From Symsagittifera roscoffensis (lineage: Eukaryota > Xenacoelomorpha > Acoela > Convolutidae): a stretch of DNA of 64,000 nt. Location of the stretch: assembly GCF_963678635.1 (NCBI RefSeq), contig NC_087062.1, positions 9,590,670 to 9,654,669 of the forward strand, read 5' to 3'. Both the position numbers and the translations under genes were made by a program. Positions 47,901 through 54,520 of this stretch are shown in pieces (the stretch's first letter is position 1; each line of letters starts with the position of its first letter). The notes under the pieces are model-generated. The model searched no databases, was not told where the DNA came from, and saw nothing but the letters and a program-made list of their open reading frames with translations.

Positions 47901-49400
47901 GATTTTCCGGGGAGATAAAGGGTAAATTCTACCCTGCCTGCATTTCCAGGGGGAGCGATTTTCACGGGGAGCATAAAGTGTAAATACTACGCTATCTGCA
48001 TTTTCAGGGGGAGCGATTTGCAGGGGGAGCATAAAGGGTAAATTCTACCCTATCTCCATTTTCGGGGGGAACGATTTTCTGGGGGAGATAAAGGGTAAAT
48101 TCTACCCTTATCTGCATTTTCAGGGAGAGAAAATTTCAATGGGAGCATAAGGGGTAAATTCTACCCTATCTGCATTTTCAGGGGCAGCGATTTTCAGGTG
48201 GAGCATAAAGTGTAAATTCTACCCTATCTGCATTTTCAGGGGGAGCGACTTTCACGGGGAGCACAAAGTGTAAATACTACGCTATCTGCATTTTCACGGG
48301 AAGCGAGTTTCAGGGGGAGCATAAAGGGTAAATTCTACCCTATCTGCATTTTCAGGGGGAGCGATTTTCAGGGGGAGCATAAAGGGTAAACTCTTCTTTG
48401 TGCAATTCAGCTGGAGCGATTTTCAGAGGGAGCAAAGAGGGTAAATTCCAAACTATCTGCATTTTCAGGGGGAGCGAAGAAACGCAGTTTTTAGATCAAA
48501 CTTTTAAAAAAGTGCATAAAAACCGCCTGTGGCGCCTGTGCCTGAGGAGCAAAAAACTTGGCCAAAACAGGCAGCGATGGATTTATGGGGTCCCTGTCGA
48601 CCCAAAAGCTTCTCCCTTTGTACTATTTTGAGATATCCATTTTTGGCAGACTGGCCCTATATTTTGTCTAAATTGCAAAATGAAACGAGACTCAGAGTGA
48701 AAAAAAATTGACCAAATCGGTCATTATTAGTCGGCTATAACCCGCGTTGAATAAAATCAAAATCAGGCAAATAGTACCAGGGGTGGATTTAAGGGTGGGG
48801 GAGGGGGTGTCGCTCCCCTTGGGAATTCGGTCCCCCTTTGTACTATTTTGAGATATCCATGTTTGTTGATTGACCCTACAATTTTTCTGAAGTCGCCTTC
48901 GGCGCCAATAAATACTAATTTTGAGAGGGAGCGCGCGCCAAAAAATCGCGATTTTCGTCAAAATTGTCCAAAAACGGCTTCTTTTGCCTTTTTTTTCAAA
49001 AGTTTGCCTGTGGCGATTTTTTTTTGTCCAAATAGGGTCTTTATAGTTTTCTGGGACCGCTCTCAAACTCAGTTTGATCGACCTATAAAAAGGTCAACAA
49101 AATTTTCAAACATTGTTTGAAAGTCCGCCCCTCCTCGAGAAAATTCTAGATCAGCCCTTGTAAACAGGGTCTTTCTAGTGCTTTGGGAGTTGGGGGAGCT
49201 CGCAAAATCAATTTGTTCGAGCTAAAAAAAGTTCGATAAAGTTTTGAAAATTCCTTTTCGAGAAAATCGTAGATCTGCCCCTGGGTAAAATGACTCACCA
49301 CATACAGCTCTGCAATGAATTTGAATCGTACGAATTGGTCCACGTCATGTGGGTTTGGTACATTCGCAATGGTAGCAGAATAAGAAGTTCCGTTTCCCAT
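14753..49400 (-). CDS. Multi-exon class A G-protein-coupled receptor (gene span, partly resolved)
   Basis: A seven-helix receptor assembled from exons I could join on the minus strand: 49400-49299, 45402-45179, 42491-42357, 39366-39222, then TM5-TM6 at 19060-18793 and a tentative end at 14923-14753. Exons 1 to 4 join in phase (0, 2, 2, 0) at GT-AG sites. They give an N-glycosylation site near the start, TM1, TM2, TM3 ending in an ERY version of the DRY motif, and TM4. TM6 carries the expected W and P. The usual TM3 cysteine is not visible. About 350-360 residues in total is normal for the class. Loop 2 is not resolved: a 36-nt piece at 19533-19498 with a GTAAGT donor fits the TM5 exon but does not join exon 4 in phase. 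Introns of up to 20 kb are filled with repeats. The receptor's ligand cannot be told. Alternatively the gene is dead, but exons 1-4 show no break. Confidence 0.6.
14924..16367. other. Intron-like DNA, no separate gene
   Basis: It lies between the tentative last GPCR exon and the palindrome-rich element. The 76-codon plus frame at 15528-15758 lacks recognisable features. Segments around 15120-15200 and 15590-15700 share words such as ATCTCTTTGAT on opposite strands, suggesting an old foldback. Confidence 0.4.
16368..17282. mobile_element. Element with CCCGCATCCA ends packed with TATAATCGATTATA palindromes
   Basis: The left end CCCGCATCCAAGTTT (16368) and the reverse complement of the right end, CCCGCATCCAGTTT (ends 17282), form terminal inverted repeats. 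The 915-bp interior is dominated by overlapping copies of the self-complementary word ATTATAATCGATTATAAT, densest at about 17100-17160. No coding region and no clear target duplication. Confidence 0.65.
17463..17619. repeat. Inverted repeat with arms of about 38 bp
   Basis: The arm at 17463-17503 and the reverse complement of 17583-17619 share CTATCTTA and TTTTCATAAAAAAAT blocks. A direct repeat TTGTAAGATAGG also occurs twice in the right half. Probably a MITE remnant. Confidence 0.6.
18269..18430. repeat. Fragment of the GGCGCGC-type hAT family
   Basis: It contains GGCGCGCGCTCCTCCCT, AAGGCGCCTTAA and TTTTAGGGTCAGTC in the same order as the interior of the complete element at 49600-49951. 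No end sequences were recognised, so this is a fragment. Confidence 0.6.
18793..19060 (-). CDS. GPCR exon with TM5 and TM6
   Basis: The acceptor is TTCACAG (ends 19061), with a second possible acceptor 8 nt downstream. The frame encodes TM5 (YCRVVLNILLVFTCSFLYW), a short third intracellular loop, and TM6 (KAFACILFSWVVLVLPHVL), followed by the start of TM7. The likely donor is GTTTGA at 18792, phase 0. Its place on the same strand and the TM5-TM6 content make it the natural partner of exons 1-4, but a connecting loop-2 exon remains to be found. Confidence 0.58.
19061..20164. other. Intron DNA before the satellite array
   Basis: Apart from the candidate loop-2 exon, nothing is recognised. The 69-bp satellite begins near 20165. 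Confidence 0.4.
19498..19533 (-). CDS. Candidate 36-nt GPCR loop-2 exon
   Basis: The acceptor CCACAACAG and strong donor GTAAGT bound a 36-nt piece that ends in the phase required by the TM5-TM6 exon. Its start phase does not match exon 4, so either another small exon intervenes or this call is wrong. Confidence 0.2.
20165..22450. repeat. 69-bp satellite array, block 1
   Basis: About 33 units of 69 bp with core ATCAACTCAGAATCTAGG and linker GCGTTTTTATTTAACAGTG. Units alternate in a linker reading AAGACCAGGGTA or AAGATCTGGTTA. Because 69 is a multiple of three, all frames of the array give repeating 23-residue peptides (KSTQNLGFK or QINSESRFQ), which are not genes. A two-unit segment near 20745-20867 is duplicated just downstream at about 20880-21010. 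Confidence 0.92.
20342..26116. repeat. Tandem block copy 1 (satellite plus BEL/Pao remnant)
   Basis: First of three head-to-tail copies of a composite unit. The unit starts at the satellite word GAATCTAGATTTC and ends inside the RNase H region of the BEL/Pao remnant (AAAACATA), where it fuses directly to the next copy. It is 5775 bp long. Scattered single-base differences and array-length differences separate the copies. Confidence 0.9.
22451..26116 (+). pseudogene. Dead BEL/Pao retroelement, copy 1 (gag to start of RNase H)
   Basis: Plus-strand order fits BEL/Pao. A gag segment ETFAGDPLE, a stop, then PEWSETFTAMVHD at about 24382-24460. A zinc knuckle CFCCSKRIHKLWNC at about 25005-25060. 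A protease-like segment (SNVLLPMIRV) near 25270. The reverse transcriptase connection region (FSTRDLLNAVSSQIDSLGLF ... WRKELRQIKNVEIPE) at 25763-26029, and the start of RNase H (LHVFANASLEG) at about 26020-26090. Most of the RT core is missing between about 25390 and 25700, and stops and frame changes are frequent. The same lesions recur in copies 2 and 3, so it was dead before it was multiplied. No LTRs were recognised. A minus-strand frame at 22437-22643, conserved in all copies, is unidentified. Confidence 0.85.
26117..28433. repeat. 69-bp satellite array, block 2
   Basis: Same unit as block 1, starting directly at the junction with the truncated RNase H sequence. This array carries an extra internal repeat (a segment of about 200 bp around 26640-26830 recurs at about 26965-27180), which accounts for most of the length difference from block 1. 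Confidence 0.92.
28434..32095 (+). pseudogene. Dead BEL/Pao retroelement, copy 2
   Basis: Same layout and same stop codons as copy 1: gag near 30362-30440, zinc knuckle near 30985-31040, RT connection at 31742-32008, RNase H start near 32000-32070, then an abrupt join to satellite at 32096. Not coding. Confidence 0.85.
32096..34074. repeat. 69-bp satellite array, block 3
   Basis: Shortest of the three arrays. It lacks some of the units present in blocks 1 and 2 but is otherwise collinear with them. Confidence 0.92.
32096..37735. repeat. Tandem block copy 3 (satellite plus BEL/Pao remnant)
   Basis: 5640 bp. It matches copies 1 and 2 up to 37735, after which the BEL/Pao sequence continues instead of joining satellite. 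It is therefore the copy that preserves the ancestral right-hand side. Confidence 0.9.
34075..38720 (+). pseudogene. Dead BEL/Pao retroelement, copy 3, extending into integrase
   Basis: Up to 37735 it equals copies 1 and 2. Beyond, it continues RNase H (KKQLSIPRLELQAAVL at about 37772-37815), the conserved connector (LPIFVANRVSMILD near 37930, NPADLGTRGL near 38010-38045, WLHGPTWIKNEQEWP), and the integrase N-terminal zinc-binding region (LNPLIDAEGLMRARGRL at about 38375-38430, HHIGIEQL, YWISGQRNK). Sequence is lost in the integrase core: the first catalytic motif reads NTGVVYFGSF, lacking the expected D, near 38670-38700. Several stops and frame changes occur. These segments are diagnostic of BEL/Pao rather than Ty3/Gypsy. 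Confidence 0.88.
38721..39221. other. Spacer between the BEL/Pao remnant and GPCR exon 4
   Basis: AT-rich and intronic relative to the minus-strand receptor. No element ends or exon with matching phase were found. Confidence 0.45.
39222..39366 (-). CDS. GPCR exon 4 (ERY motif, intracellular loop 2, TM4)
   Basis: The acceptor TTTCAG (39368-39367) and donor CAG/GTACGAG (39221) bound 145 nt. The first base completes the R of ERY. The exon reads YILIVRS, a basic loop (PNRKK), and TM4 (LYSVVLALTFSVPCVRLIHLA). An alternative donor GTGATC 12 nt earlier would also keep phase 0. Confidence 0.7.
39451..39500. repeat. Partial end of the TCGAC foldback family
   Basis: CCCGGGTTGAGGTGGTCGAC matches the terminal repeat of the element at 7254-8386, followed by TTGACTCATG-type words. 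It stops where the hAT-like sequence at about 39508 begins, suggesting interruption or truncation. Confidence 0.55.
39508..39919. mobile_element. hAT-like element of the CAGGGGCGGATTTAG family, decayed
   Basis: It begins CAGCGGATTTAGGAGAGGGGG and shares the interior CCCTTTGTACTATTTTGAG with the elements at 48573 and 48779. A C-rich tract at about 39869-39881 and CTCGCCCTCATG near 39910 mark the probable right side. The boundaries are approximate and no target duplication was confirmed. Confidence 0.5.
40379..40562. repeat. Inverted repeat with ATGCTTATCATACA ends
   Basis: AAAATGCTTATCATACA at the left is mirrored by TGTATGATAAGCATTTT at the right, and a further copy of ATATGATAAGCATTTTTC follows at about 40585-40605. 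Probable MITE remnant. Confidence 0.6.
40766..40965. repeat. Cluster of TTCAGATCTGAA palindromes (copy 2)
   Basis: Repeated TTCAGATCTGAAAT words and decayed versions occur over about 200 bp, arranged like the cluster at 13822-13893 (shared phrase CAGATCTGAAATAATCTTTT). Confidence 0.65.
41565..41685. repeat. Cluster of TTCAGATCTGAA palindromes (copy 3)
   Basis: Third cluster of the same motif, again in AT-rich DNA, about 120 bp. Confidence 0.6.
41983..42114. repeat. Long hairpin with arms of about 50 bp
   Basis: The arm at 41983-42034 (AAAAAAAACTCAGAAATTC onward) is nearly the exact reverse complement of 42062-42114, with about 27 bp between. The high arm identity implies either recent origin or gene conversion between arms. 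Confidence 0.82.
42357..42491 (-). CDS. GPCR exon 3 (TM3)
   Basis: The acceptor is AAAATAG (ends 42492) and the donor GTAATT (42356). The 135 nt read in phase with exon 2 and give an acidic loop, then TM3 containing WPQAVMLLSLAVE. The split last codon becomes R on joining exon 4, giving the ERY form of the DRY motif. The conserved cysteine expected at the top of TM3 is not present in this exon. Confidence 0.7.
42492..43811. other. Intron DNA with an hAT-family fragment
   Basis: Between GPCR exons 2 and 3. About 42838-42965 resembles the interior of the 49600-49951 element (GGCGCGGACTCCGCCCTC, CTTTAGAAATCTTTAGGGTCA), followed by a C-tract of about 13 near 42997. Nothing else was recognised. 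Confidence 0.5.
43812..44380. repeat. Dispersed repeat, copy 2 (ends GTTCCGACCA ... TGGTCGGAAC)
   Basis: Perfect 10-bp terminal inverted repeats bound a sequence collinear with 9097-9629. Non-coding, about 569 bp. Confidence 0.7.
44431..44716. repeat. Small hairpin split by an hAT-type insertion
   Basis: Bases 44431-44456 are the reverse complement of 44691-44716 at 23 of 26 positions. Before the insertion at 44478-44690 this was a 26-bp-arm hairpin with a short loop. The insertion's duplicated target GTAACTCG is the inner end of the right arm. Confidence 0.7.
44478..44690. mobile_element. hAT-type non-autonomous element, uninterrupted sister copy
   Basis: 213 bp with ends GGCTCTTTTCCAGTTCCCCC and GGGGGACTGGAAAAGAGCC and a perfect 8-bp duplication GTAACTCG (44470-44477 and 44691-44698). 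Its interior equals that of the outer element at 1848-2441 minus the nested insertion. Confidence 0.9.
44717..45178. other. Intron DNA, nothing recognised
   Basis: A short exon-like frame near 44898-44820 behind a TTTCAG acceptor was examined and rejected, because exon 2 joins the exon at 42491 instead. Confidence 0.45.
45179..45402 (-). CDS. GPCR exon 2 (TM1 and TM2)
   Basis: Bounded by acceptor TTTTTAG (45404-45403) and donor GTAAGT (45178). The 224 nt encode TM1 (CTLLTIVLNSYFVATVY), a short loop, and TM2 with the expected aspartate (QSVFDLVFSGLLVLARY). It ends with two bases of a codon completed by the first base of exon 3. Confidence 0.7.
45636..48480. repeat. 58-bp minisatellite array, about 49 units
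   Basis: The unit is 58 bp with blocks GGTAAATTCTACCCTATCTG, CATTTTCAGGGGGAGCGA and TTTTCAGGGGGAGCATAAAG. GGGTAAATTCTACCC is a near-perfect palindrome. A four-unit (232-bp) higher-order segment starting near 45663 is repeated at about 45895, and further multi-unit duplications occur (about 46690 and 46985). The array lies within intron 1 of the minus-strand receptor gene. Open frames in it, such as 47790-48032 on minus, are by-products. Confidence 0.93.
48573..48777. mobile_element. hAT-like element fragment
   Basis: CAGGCAGCGATGGATTTATG followed by CTCCCTTTGTACTATTTTGA matches the left part of the element starting at 48779 and of 39508-39919. The right end is not identified. Confidence 0.45.
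48779..49285. mobile_element. hAT-like element(s) of the CAGGGGTGGATTTAAG family
   Basis: The left end CAGGGGTGGATTTAAGGG is followed by C/G-rich stretches and CCCTTTGTACTATTTTGAG. Two possible right ends, TAGATCAGCCCTTG (49148-49161) and TAGATCTGCCCCTG (about 49270-49283), suggest two overlapping or nested copies. No 8-bp duplication fits either pairing exactly. Confidence 0.5.
49299..49400 (-). CDS. GPCR exon 1 (extracellular N-terminus)
   Basis: Thirty-four codons from ATG to a strong donor GTGAGT at 49298. It contains an N-G-T glycosylation site at residues 3-5 and ends with VRFKFIAELYV, the lead-in to TM1. It ends in phase 0 and joins exon 2 without changing frame. The frame beyond the donor has no GPCR character. 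Confidence 0.6.
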
Positions 49401-49599
49401 ATTTGCTTCGAGTTATAACTTATTTCCTCTTTTGACAGCTTGGGATACTCTATAAAGTACAATTCATTTAAAAATATCGATTTTTACAATTTTCACTGAT
49501 TGAGCTGAAAAAATCCAAACTCAGTACTCAATGCCGATAACAGTAGACAATTTGTTAAACCAAGAACTCTTCCATATGTTTTTTTTTATCACAGCTGCC

Positions 49600-49951
49600 C
49601 AAGGCCGGATCCAGGGTTTTATCGAGGGGGCGGATTTTCAAAAAAAAACTATTTTTTAGTTCGACCAAATGCATTTTTTGAGCTCTCCCAAAGCACTAAA
49701 AAGTCCTGTTTTGGTTAGATTTTTCTGCGTCGTAGGCAAAATTTTAAAAAAAAGCAGGCCTAAAACGGCGTTTTTAGGCACCTTTTCTGAAAATGTTGGC
49801 CAAAAAATTGCATTTTTTTGGCGCGCACTCCTCCCTTAAAAATTGTGTATATTGGCGACGAAGGCGCCTTTAGTAAGTTTTTAGGGCCCGTCAGTCGAAT
49901 CCATGAGAGAAGGCGAACGCCACCCCCCCCCCCCCCCTAAATCCGCCCCTG
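49600..49951. mobile_element. hAT-type element with perfect 8-bp target duplication
   Basis: It starts CAAGGCCGGATCCAGGG and ends CCCCCTAAATCCGCCCCTG, flanked by CAGCTGCC on both sides (49592-49599 and 49952-49959). It is 352 bp and non-coding, with GGCGCGCACTCCTCCCTT and AAGGCGCCTTTAG inside. It is the best-preserved member of the family that also left pieces at 18269, 42838, 39508 and 48573-49285. Confidence 0.85.
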
Positions 49952-49959
49952 CAGCTGCC

Positions 49960-52312
49960 AATTAAATCGTTTTTGGGTATTTTTGAAAATTATATATATA
50001 TCACCTGAAACAATAAAAACGCAAACTCGTAAGACCAAGTTGATGAACTGAAAAAGGGGCAAACTATAATTTTTAGATAGTAATGGTACGATTTCTGATT
50101 AGTCTAGCCACAAATGTTTCAGTGGCATCAACCATTTTAAAATAAAAGATAAAATTTTGTAACTAACTGACTTTCAATTGGTGTAAATTTAAAATTGTAT
50201 GGAGTTGAGCTTGATTTGATTTTTATTTTCATTTTTGAGTTCAACCATGCTTTTTTTTGGAAAATCATTTTTATTGACAAAGCGTTAAGATTAAAAAAAA
50301 CAATATAATTAAAACAAAAACCCATTCGCTGTTGTTTTGCCATATTTTCCAAACAGTTCGCAGAGAAACCAAAAGAAAAAGTTTGAGTTTTTAATTTAAG
50401 GGAATAGAGACTAAAACACGTTCTCTCAATATTATAACACTTTACCAAACGAATTTTGAGCAATTTGGAAAACTTTAGAAAATAAACTTCGTTCAAAATA
50501 TTTAAAAAAAGTGCTAAAAAGTTGAAAAGTTTTACGTTCAATTATAACCGAATAAAATGAGTTAATATATGTGGAATTGGTGATTCTGCTGTAAACTCGA
50601 CTAATTAGCAGATTCGTCTTAGATAGCATTACCTTAGACTTATACAGGCTTAGAAATGTACGCTACGATAATTTAATGGCCCAGTTGAGTGATTATTAGT
50701 CTAAGGTGAACTAATTGGAACAATGAAAGTTTAAACCAGGTTTAAAAGTCAATATCGAGACTTTTCGAAAAACCGCAAATTAGGTTTTCATATACGTGTA
50801 GCAACATTCTTCACCCTCACATGCCCCTACCTAGCAGTAATTAGGTCCTGCAAGAAGTTGGCTCACTAGGAGATGTCAGCTTACCGGAGATTTAAAAAAA
50901 ACACATGTTGCCCATTTATCAATATTAGTTATGAAAAATTTTCGCCTCCCCCTGCCCGCATGGTGGAGGGACTTTCAATGAGCTGAAATTTGGAGGGATC
51001 CTAGGTAACGGCGAGATACATCTTGTATTATAATTTGAATCATTTCCAAATCGGAAGCTGTTAGCACTTGAAAAAACCACCCCCTTAGACCGAAAGTAGG
51101 CAATTTACGCAAAAAAATGAGCAAGGTCATAATGATTTAATTGCGGCAAAATACATAGGATGCAATCCCCGAAAAAAGACCCCTGGTAAGTAAATTGCAT
51201 CCAGCGACTCCTTCCGATGTTAGTAGCTAATTACAGGAAAAAGGATAATGGACCTTGGAAATGGATTAATGAGATGTAGATGATACTTGGTGGTTAGGAC
51301 CTCCATAGGGTTCTGAACCCAAATATGGGTTCAGAACCCAAACTTTGAACCCGGGTGACCCAAAGATGACCTTAAGGTGACCGTTGGGTGTTTTGATCCA
51401 AAAATTGCATAGAAATCCCTGAGATTAACATCGAGAAGTGGCGTATTCCCCAGCCCAACCCCTGAAAATCTGAGCCGGTCACCTTACTAACAAGTGCGAG
51501 AAAATTTATCCATTAGGAACTGAAGCAGAAGTTGATAGCCAAGTAGCTTTTTCATTAAAATTTTGAAGTAGAAGAATTAATTCAAAGTGGGCTAGGTAAT
51601 TATTGGGTTCAGCTTAGCTGGGCAAATGATCTATTAATAGCATTTCAACTAGACGAAAGAAAAATAGTCCCAGAGGAAATTGATAAAAGTAATAGGACCG
51701 CGGCATGAGAATTGAATCGCCTAAACAGTATGAACGGACGCGGAACGGAAATTACTTGGCTCCCCCTGGATGACTTTTTGATTTAATTTGACACCCTGAT
51801 AGCTAGAGGTTCCTGTGACTACATTCCCCCTGATAGCTAGAGGGTCGGGATTGGAGTTATAAATGGAATTTTCAGTTGCTTCGAATGAATTCGCTACACA
51901 TGAAACGGGTCTTCCTCTAACCGCGGGAATTCGAAATGTTCACGGGATAACCAAAATAAAAACCTTGGGACGGTCACGGAGTAAACATAGCATGGCTTAG
52001 AGGCTGAGTTGAACTCGACGGCTGAAGTTCATTGAGGTCAAGAATTAGTTGATTAGAATTGTTTGACATTTGTTTGCATGCTCAAATTGTGGCACCTACT
52101 GCATACCGGTATCTAATAAGCGTGAAAAAATATATAAAAGAAAACCGGATTCGGCACGTGGCTGTGTAGACAGCGGGATGGAGTTAGTCATGAAACGTCT
52201 GCGGACGGATGATTTGAGCGGATACCAGGACTGATAGGGAATGCCGTGACTTAAGTAAACCCAGGTGTAAAAAAGAGAAGGTACTGGAGGGTACCAGAGA
52301 GCCTTCGAGAGG
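49960..52312. other. Region up to the assembly gap; composition changes near 50.6-50.8 kb
   Basis: 49960-50640 is AT-rich like the DNA to its left. From about 50800 on, the sequence is less AT-rich, has few homopolymer runs and many CTAG and GGTCC-like words, and resembles the DNA just after the gap (52513-52820). No coding frame was recognised. It may belong to a long terminal repeat or another element, but its limits are not visible. A good TATA-like word lies at 52131-52140. Confidence 0.4.
52131..52140 (+). promoter_or_regulatory. TATA-box-like word TATATAAAAG
   Basis: TATATAAAAG sits in moderately GC-rich DNA on the plus strand, 173 bp before the gap. It would fit a core promoter in plus orientation, but no downstream gene is visible because of the gap, and the neighbouring retroelement is on the minus strand. 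Confidence 0.25.
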
Positions 52313-52512
52313 NNNNNNNNNNNNNNNNNNNNNNNNNNNNNNNNNNNNNNNNNNNNNNNNNNNNNNNNNNNNNNNNNNNNNNNNNNNNNNNNNNNNNNNN
52401 NNNNNNNNNNNNNNNNNNNNNNNNNNNNNNNNNNNNNNNNNNNNNNNNNNNNNNNNNNNNNNNNNNNNNNNNNNNNNNNNNNNNNNNNNNNNNNNNNNNN
52501 NNNNNNNNNNNN
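52313..52512. other. Assembly gap of 200 Ns
   Basis: Exactly 200 unknown bases, a round number typical of a placeholder of unknown true size. Confidence 0.98.
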
Positions 52513-54520
52513 GTGTATAACTCATAGAGTAATTTCGGATAGGGTACACCGTCTGCTCGTCACGCTATCTTATTTTCGGCCGGATAGATTCGTGCAACTT
52601 CTTAGTCTAATACCGATCCTAATCTTACTCTTATACTATCTAGTCTCAGGTTGTTTAACTAGTCTCTGCTAGGCTCAATAGATCTAGGGTATACTGGTTT
52701 ATTGCGGCTGCTGAAGTGCTCGGGAGAGTCCAACTAATTTCTAAGTTAAATTCAAATCTCTCTGGTGCTGAAATTACAAGTAACTTCAGCACTTACAAAT
52801 AAGTGGGTTGTTAGTTAGATGGATCATGATTGGTTAATATTAAATACTTTACATTGGTAAAACATTTAATTTATCCAATCATAAAATGTAGTTTAGATCA
52901 GGTTCCACCCATCCGGGTTTTACAGAGTTTTTTAGAACAGTTCTGTAATTCAAGGATGGATGATGGACGTTGGTATTTGGCGAACATCATAATTTTCTTC
53001 CGCTTCTTCTTTGTTAAGGAAGTTCCAGGAAGCTGGAGTTAGAGACATAAGACGTTGTGTTCTTCTTGTGACAACGACTGAGTCTTTGCAACAAAATCAA
53101 TTCTGATTTCAGAATGGTTGGCTATGTCAGGTTTTTCTGTTCTTCGTGGAGAACTTCTTTTGTGTCTGATCTAACTTGGGAATGGCGTGGAGATTGTGCG
53201 TGGAGGGGATGCCTGGTTACTCGGATCTGTACGTACACTTGGGTCATCGAGGTGGTCGTTGGTCTGGTTCAATGAAGTCCTTTTCTGCGAGGTCAAGTCG
53301 TACTCTAAATCCTTTGAGTTGTGATTGTGAGCGGCATATCGATTGTAGTTGGTCATTCTCTCTCGAGTGTAGTGGGGTCGTCTTGTCTTTTGATGTTCGT
53401 CCTTGGTGTTGTATTCTGATCTATATATTGCATCATGTGATTTTACATTTTATAAAACTTTTATTAGTTTAATATTTTTTAATAATGATTTTAGTTAGTT
53501 GTTTTCACAAAAGCTTTTTTGTTTTAGTTCGGTTATTTTGAAGAGTTACTCACCCTTGAGTAGCTCTTATTAAAAATAAAGGTGTGGTCACAAAGCGTGG
53601 ATGTAGCGCGGTGGGTTAAGCCGGCTATAGAGCATGCTCAGGACGTCCTTCCTGGTGGGTTAGGCCAGGTGTGGGAGTATGATTTCATGCGGTTTTTGTG
53701 AGGGGTCCTGTTATGTGACAACGTTTTATGTTGGGTTTGTTGTGGTCTTACTTGTGTCTTGTTGGTTATGTACTTTTTCCAAAAAGCAAATTGTTTGTGG
53801 TATGGGTTTGTCTTTCGACTTTTTTGTGTTTTATTATTTCTTTCTAAGACTTTGTAATAGTCTTCAAAAGAATAAATTATCCAGTTTTAAACTGGGTTAA
53901 TCCGGTTTGGGCACCGTTGGTTTCCTTTTCTTAGTCATGCTGTTATTCTATGATTTGTGGTATTTAGTAAGCTGCGTTGGTTAGTTTTGTTTAGTATATG
54001 ATTCCTTTCCAACCGGGTTAAAGGAAAGTTTGAAACATGTTATTATATGTTAGAATTGTTGAGTGTGAAAACTTGAAACTGAAATTCATTATTTTAAACA
54101 ATTCTTCGTGGGCGAGCTGTGCGAGTGTGGATAGAATTTCTGTGCGAATGAATGAAAATATCAAAAGGTTAGTACTGCAATTGCATTTTATTAATTTACT
54201 GCATAGAATTTGGAAATTTACTGCTAGTTATGGGGGAATATTAAGATACAAATTTTCATCATAATCAGATTTACTGCTTTGGGGGAAAATATTATAGATG
54301 AATTTACTGCATTGATATGAAATTTAGAAATTTATAAGTGTAAGAGATTAATAGAATTTTAAAATTGTTTGATGAAAATTGTGATTTTTATTTGTCTTTT
54401 GTTGTTTTTGTAGGTGATCGTCGGATGAGGGCTAAAAATCTAATGAAAACATGAATAAAGAATGGTGAGTTTTTAATACTATAATTAGTTAGTAATATTT
54501 ACTTAATTCATACTTACCTG
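52513..54520. other. Presumed 3' flank of the Gypsy-type element; LTR not delimited
   Basis: No protein with recognisable features on either strand. As the region downstream of the last minus-strand ORF it should contain the 3' untranslated region, polypurine tract and 3' LTR, but I could not recognise a polypurine tract next to a TG...CA repeat. Immediately after the last ORF the minus strand has a donor CAG/GTAAGT (cut after 54518) with possible acceptors ATTAG (exon from 54439) and TTTTTAG (exon from 54431). Confidence 0.4.
53597..53690 (+). other. Possible tRNA-derived (SINE-like) segment
   Basis: TAGCGCGGTGGGTTAAGCC resembles a polymerase III A box in a tRNA-like context, and a GGGTTAGGCC word follows about 60 bp later where a B box could be. 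No cloverleaf folds convincingly by eye and the B box is poor. Confidence 0.2.

Noticed and set aside
47790-48032. Pro/Asn-rich minus-strand frame
   Set aside because: Translation of the 58-bp minisatellite.
45636-48480. CRISPR-like appearance of regular repeats
   Set aside because: Units are contiguous tandem repeats without unique spacers, in a eukaryotic genome.
52184-52549. 121-codon frame across the N gap
   Set aside because: Two thirds of it is unknown bases.
53176-53472. 98-codon plus-strand frame with Cys and Ser
   Set aside because: No domain, no homologous texture, and it lies in the probable untranslated or LTR region of the minus-strand element.
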